NCBI GenBank assembly: GCA_013361975.1
Contig: JABFXB010000391.1
Span: forward strand, 1-6,137
Length of the DNA: 6,137 nt
Direction of reading: 5' to 3'
Source: Dermatophilaceae bacterium
GTDB lineage: Bacteria; Actinomycetota; Actinomycetes; Actinomycetales; Dermatophilaceae
Shown here one piece after another: positions 5,848 through 6,137 of the stretch. Made by a program: the position numbers and the translations under genes. The notes below the pieces were generated by a model. It saw only the letters and a program-made list of their open reading frames with translations, did no database searches and had not been told where the DNA came from. The stretch's first letter is position 1. Every line of letters begins with the position of its first letter.

Positions 5848-6137
5848 GTGAGCGACTGGATCGACAAGGCCAAGGACTTCATCAAGGGCCACCCTGAACA
5901 GGCCCAGCAAGGGCTTGACAAGGCCGAGGAGATCATCAACGAACGCACCGGCGGCAAGTACGCCGGCCAGGTCGACCAGGGCGCCGATGCCGTACGCGAG
6001 CAGCTGGGTCTGCCCGACGACGAGACGACCACGCCGCCGACTCCGCCGACGCCTCCCACGCCTCCCACGCCGGGTCCGGCACCGACTCCCGGACCGGCAC
6101 CGACGCCGGGCCCCGCTCCGACCCCCGAGCCGGCCCC
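5848..6137 (+). CDS. MT0933-type antitoxin-like protein with Pro-rich repeat tail, cut by the window edge
   Basis: Ninety-six residues are visible. The first 56 resemble the MT0933/Rv0909 antitoxin family: MSDWIDKAKDFI, EQAQQGLDKAEEIINERTGGKYAGQV, and VDQGADAVREQLG. They include the typical TGGKY at 34-38 and a charged amphipathic helical pattern. In M. tuberculosis Rv0909 is paired with the toxin Rv0910, but many relatives are annotated as antitoxins by similarity only. From residue 57 the protein becomes acidic (DDE), then a threonine/proline tail: four PPT units (63-74) and three PGPAPT units (75-92), continuing past the edge. No signal peptide or membrane segment is seen. The GTG start at 5848 has a good Shine-Dalgarno, TGGAGG at 5836-5841, six bases upstream. 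No toxin gene lies upstream; any partner would be to the right, outside the window. The antitoxin role is uncertain. Confidence 0.75.
   Translation, partial: MSDWIDKAKDFIKGHPEQAQQGLDKAEEIINERTGGKYAGQVDQGADAVREQLGLPDDETTTPPTPPTPPTPPTPGPAPTPGPAPTPGPAPTPEPA
6034..6123 (+). repeat. Tandem repeats encoding PPT (x4) then PGPAPT (x3)
   Basis: Positions 6034-6069 encode four PPT tripeptides and 6070-6123 encode three PGPAPT hexapeptides. A degenerate continuation (PEPA) runs to the window edge. The three 18-base hexapeptide units use different synonymous codons (for example GGT, GGA and GGC for Gly; ACT, ACG and ACC for Thr). The repetition is therefore exact in protein but diverged in DNA. The array is purely coding, inside the antitoxin-like gene. 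Confidence 0.9.

Noticed and set aside
5787..6068. A minus-strand frame starting with Gly-Gly-Val repeats
   Set aside because: It is the complement of the PPT repeat array in the plus-strand antitoxin-like gene, which has a good ribosome-binding site and family similarity.
6034..6123. The repeat array considered as CRISPR or an intergenic satellite
   Set aside because: Units are 9 and 18 bases, have no spacers, and lie in frame inside a coding region.

Overview
This is a very GC-rich window with dense coding, GTG as a common start codon, and short or overlapping gene junctions. Every recognisable protein resembles actinobacterial families. The set of an LpdA-type quinone reductase, a trimeric purine nucleoside phosphorylase, a PGM2-like phospho-sugar mutase, a bacterial PH-domain membrane protein and an MT0933-type antitoxin-like protein points to a high-GC Actinomycete. 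Micrococcales/Intrasporangiaceae is my guess from general resemblance, not a demonstrated placement. There are no rRNA or tRNA genes, insertion sequences, phage genes or CRISPR arrays. The largest stretch without a gene is about 115 bp (5733-5847).

Layout. Positions 1-732 (minus strand) hold deoC, cut by the left edge. A small divergent intergenic region leads to a plus-strand PH-domain membrane protein (788-1429). This converges with a two-gene minus-strand unit read from 3977 down to 1459: punA (purine nucleoside phosphorylase), then a phospho-sugar mutase whose ATG overlaps the punA stop in a TGATG junction. Divergent from punA, lpdA (4067-5479, plus) encodes an NAD(P)H:quinone oxidoreductase. 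Next come a small minus-strand one-pass membrane protein (5511-5732) and a plus-strand MT0933-type antitoxin-like gene (5848 onward). The last gene has a proline-rich repeat tail and runs off the right edge.

How they fit together. PunA splits purine (deoxy)nucleosides with phosphate to give (deoxy)ribose-1-phosphate. The mutase, which resembles PGM2-type phosphopentomutases, would convert this to the 5-phosphate. DeoC would cleave deoxyribose-5-phosphate to glyceraldehyde-3-phosphate and acetaldehyde. The window therefore looks like a nucleoside-salvage neighbourhood in which a PGM2-like enzyme could stand in for DeoB. LpdA lies beside this cassette but belongs to redox metabolism. Its sequence lacks one redox cysteine and the His-Glu dyad of true dihydrolipoamide dehydrogenase.

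The most notable non-coding signals are TANNNT boxes 6-7 nt upstream of the GTG starts of deoC and punA, with no convincing Shine-Dalgarno sequence. These suggest leaderless transcripts. I did not find a clearly new system. The right-edge repeat-tailed antitoxin-like protein and the leaderless starts are the least ordinary items.
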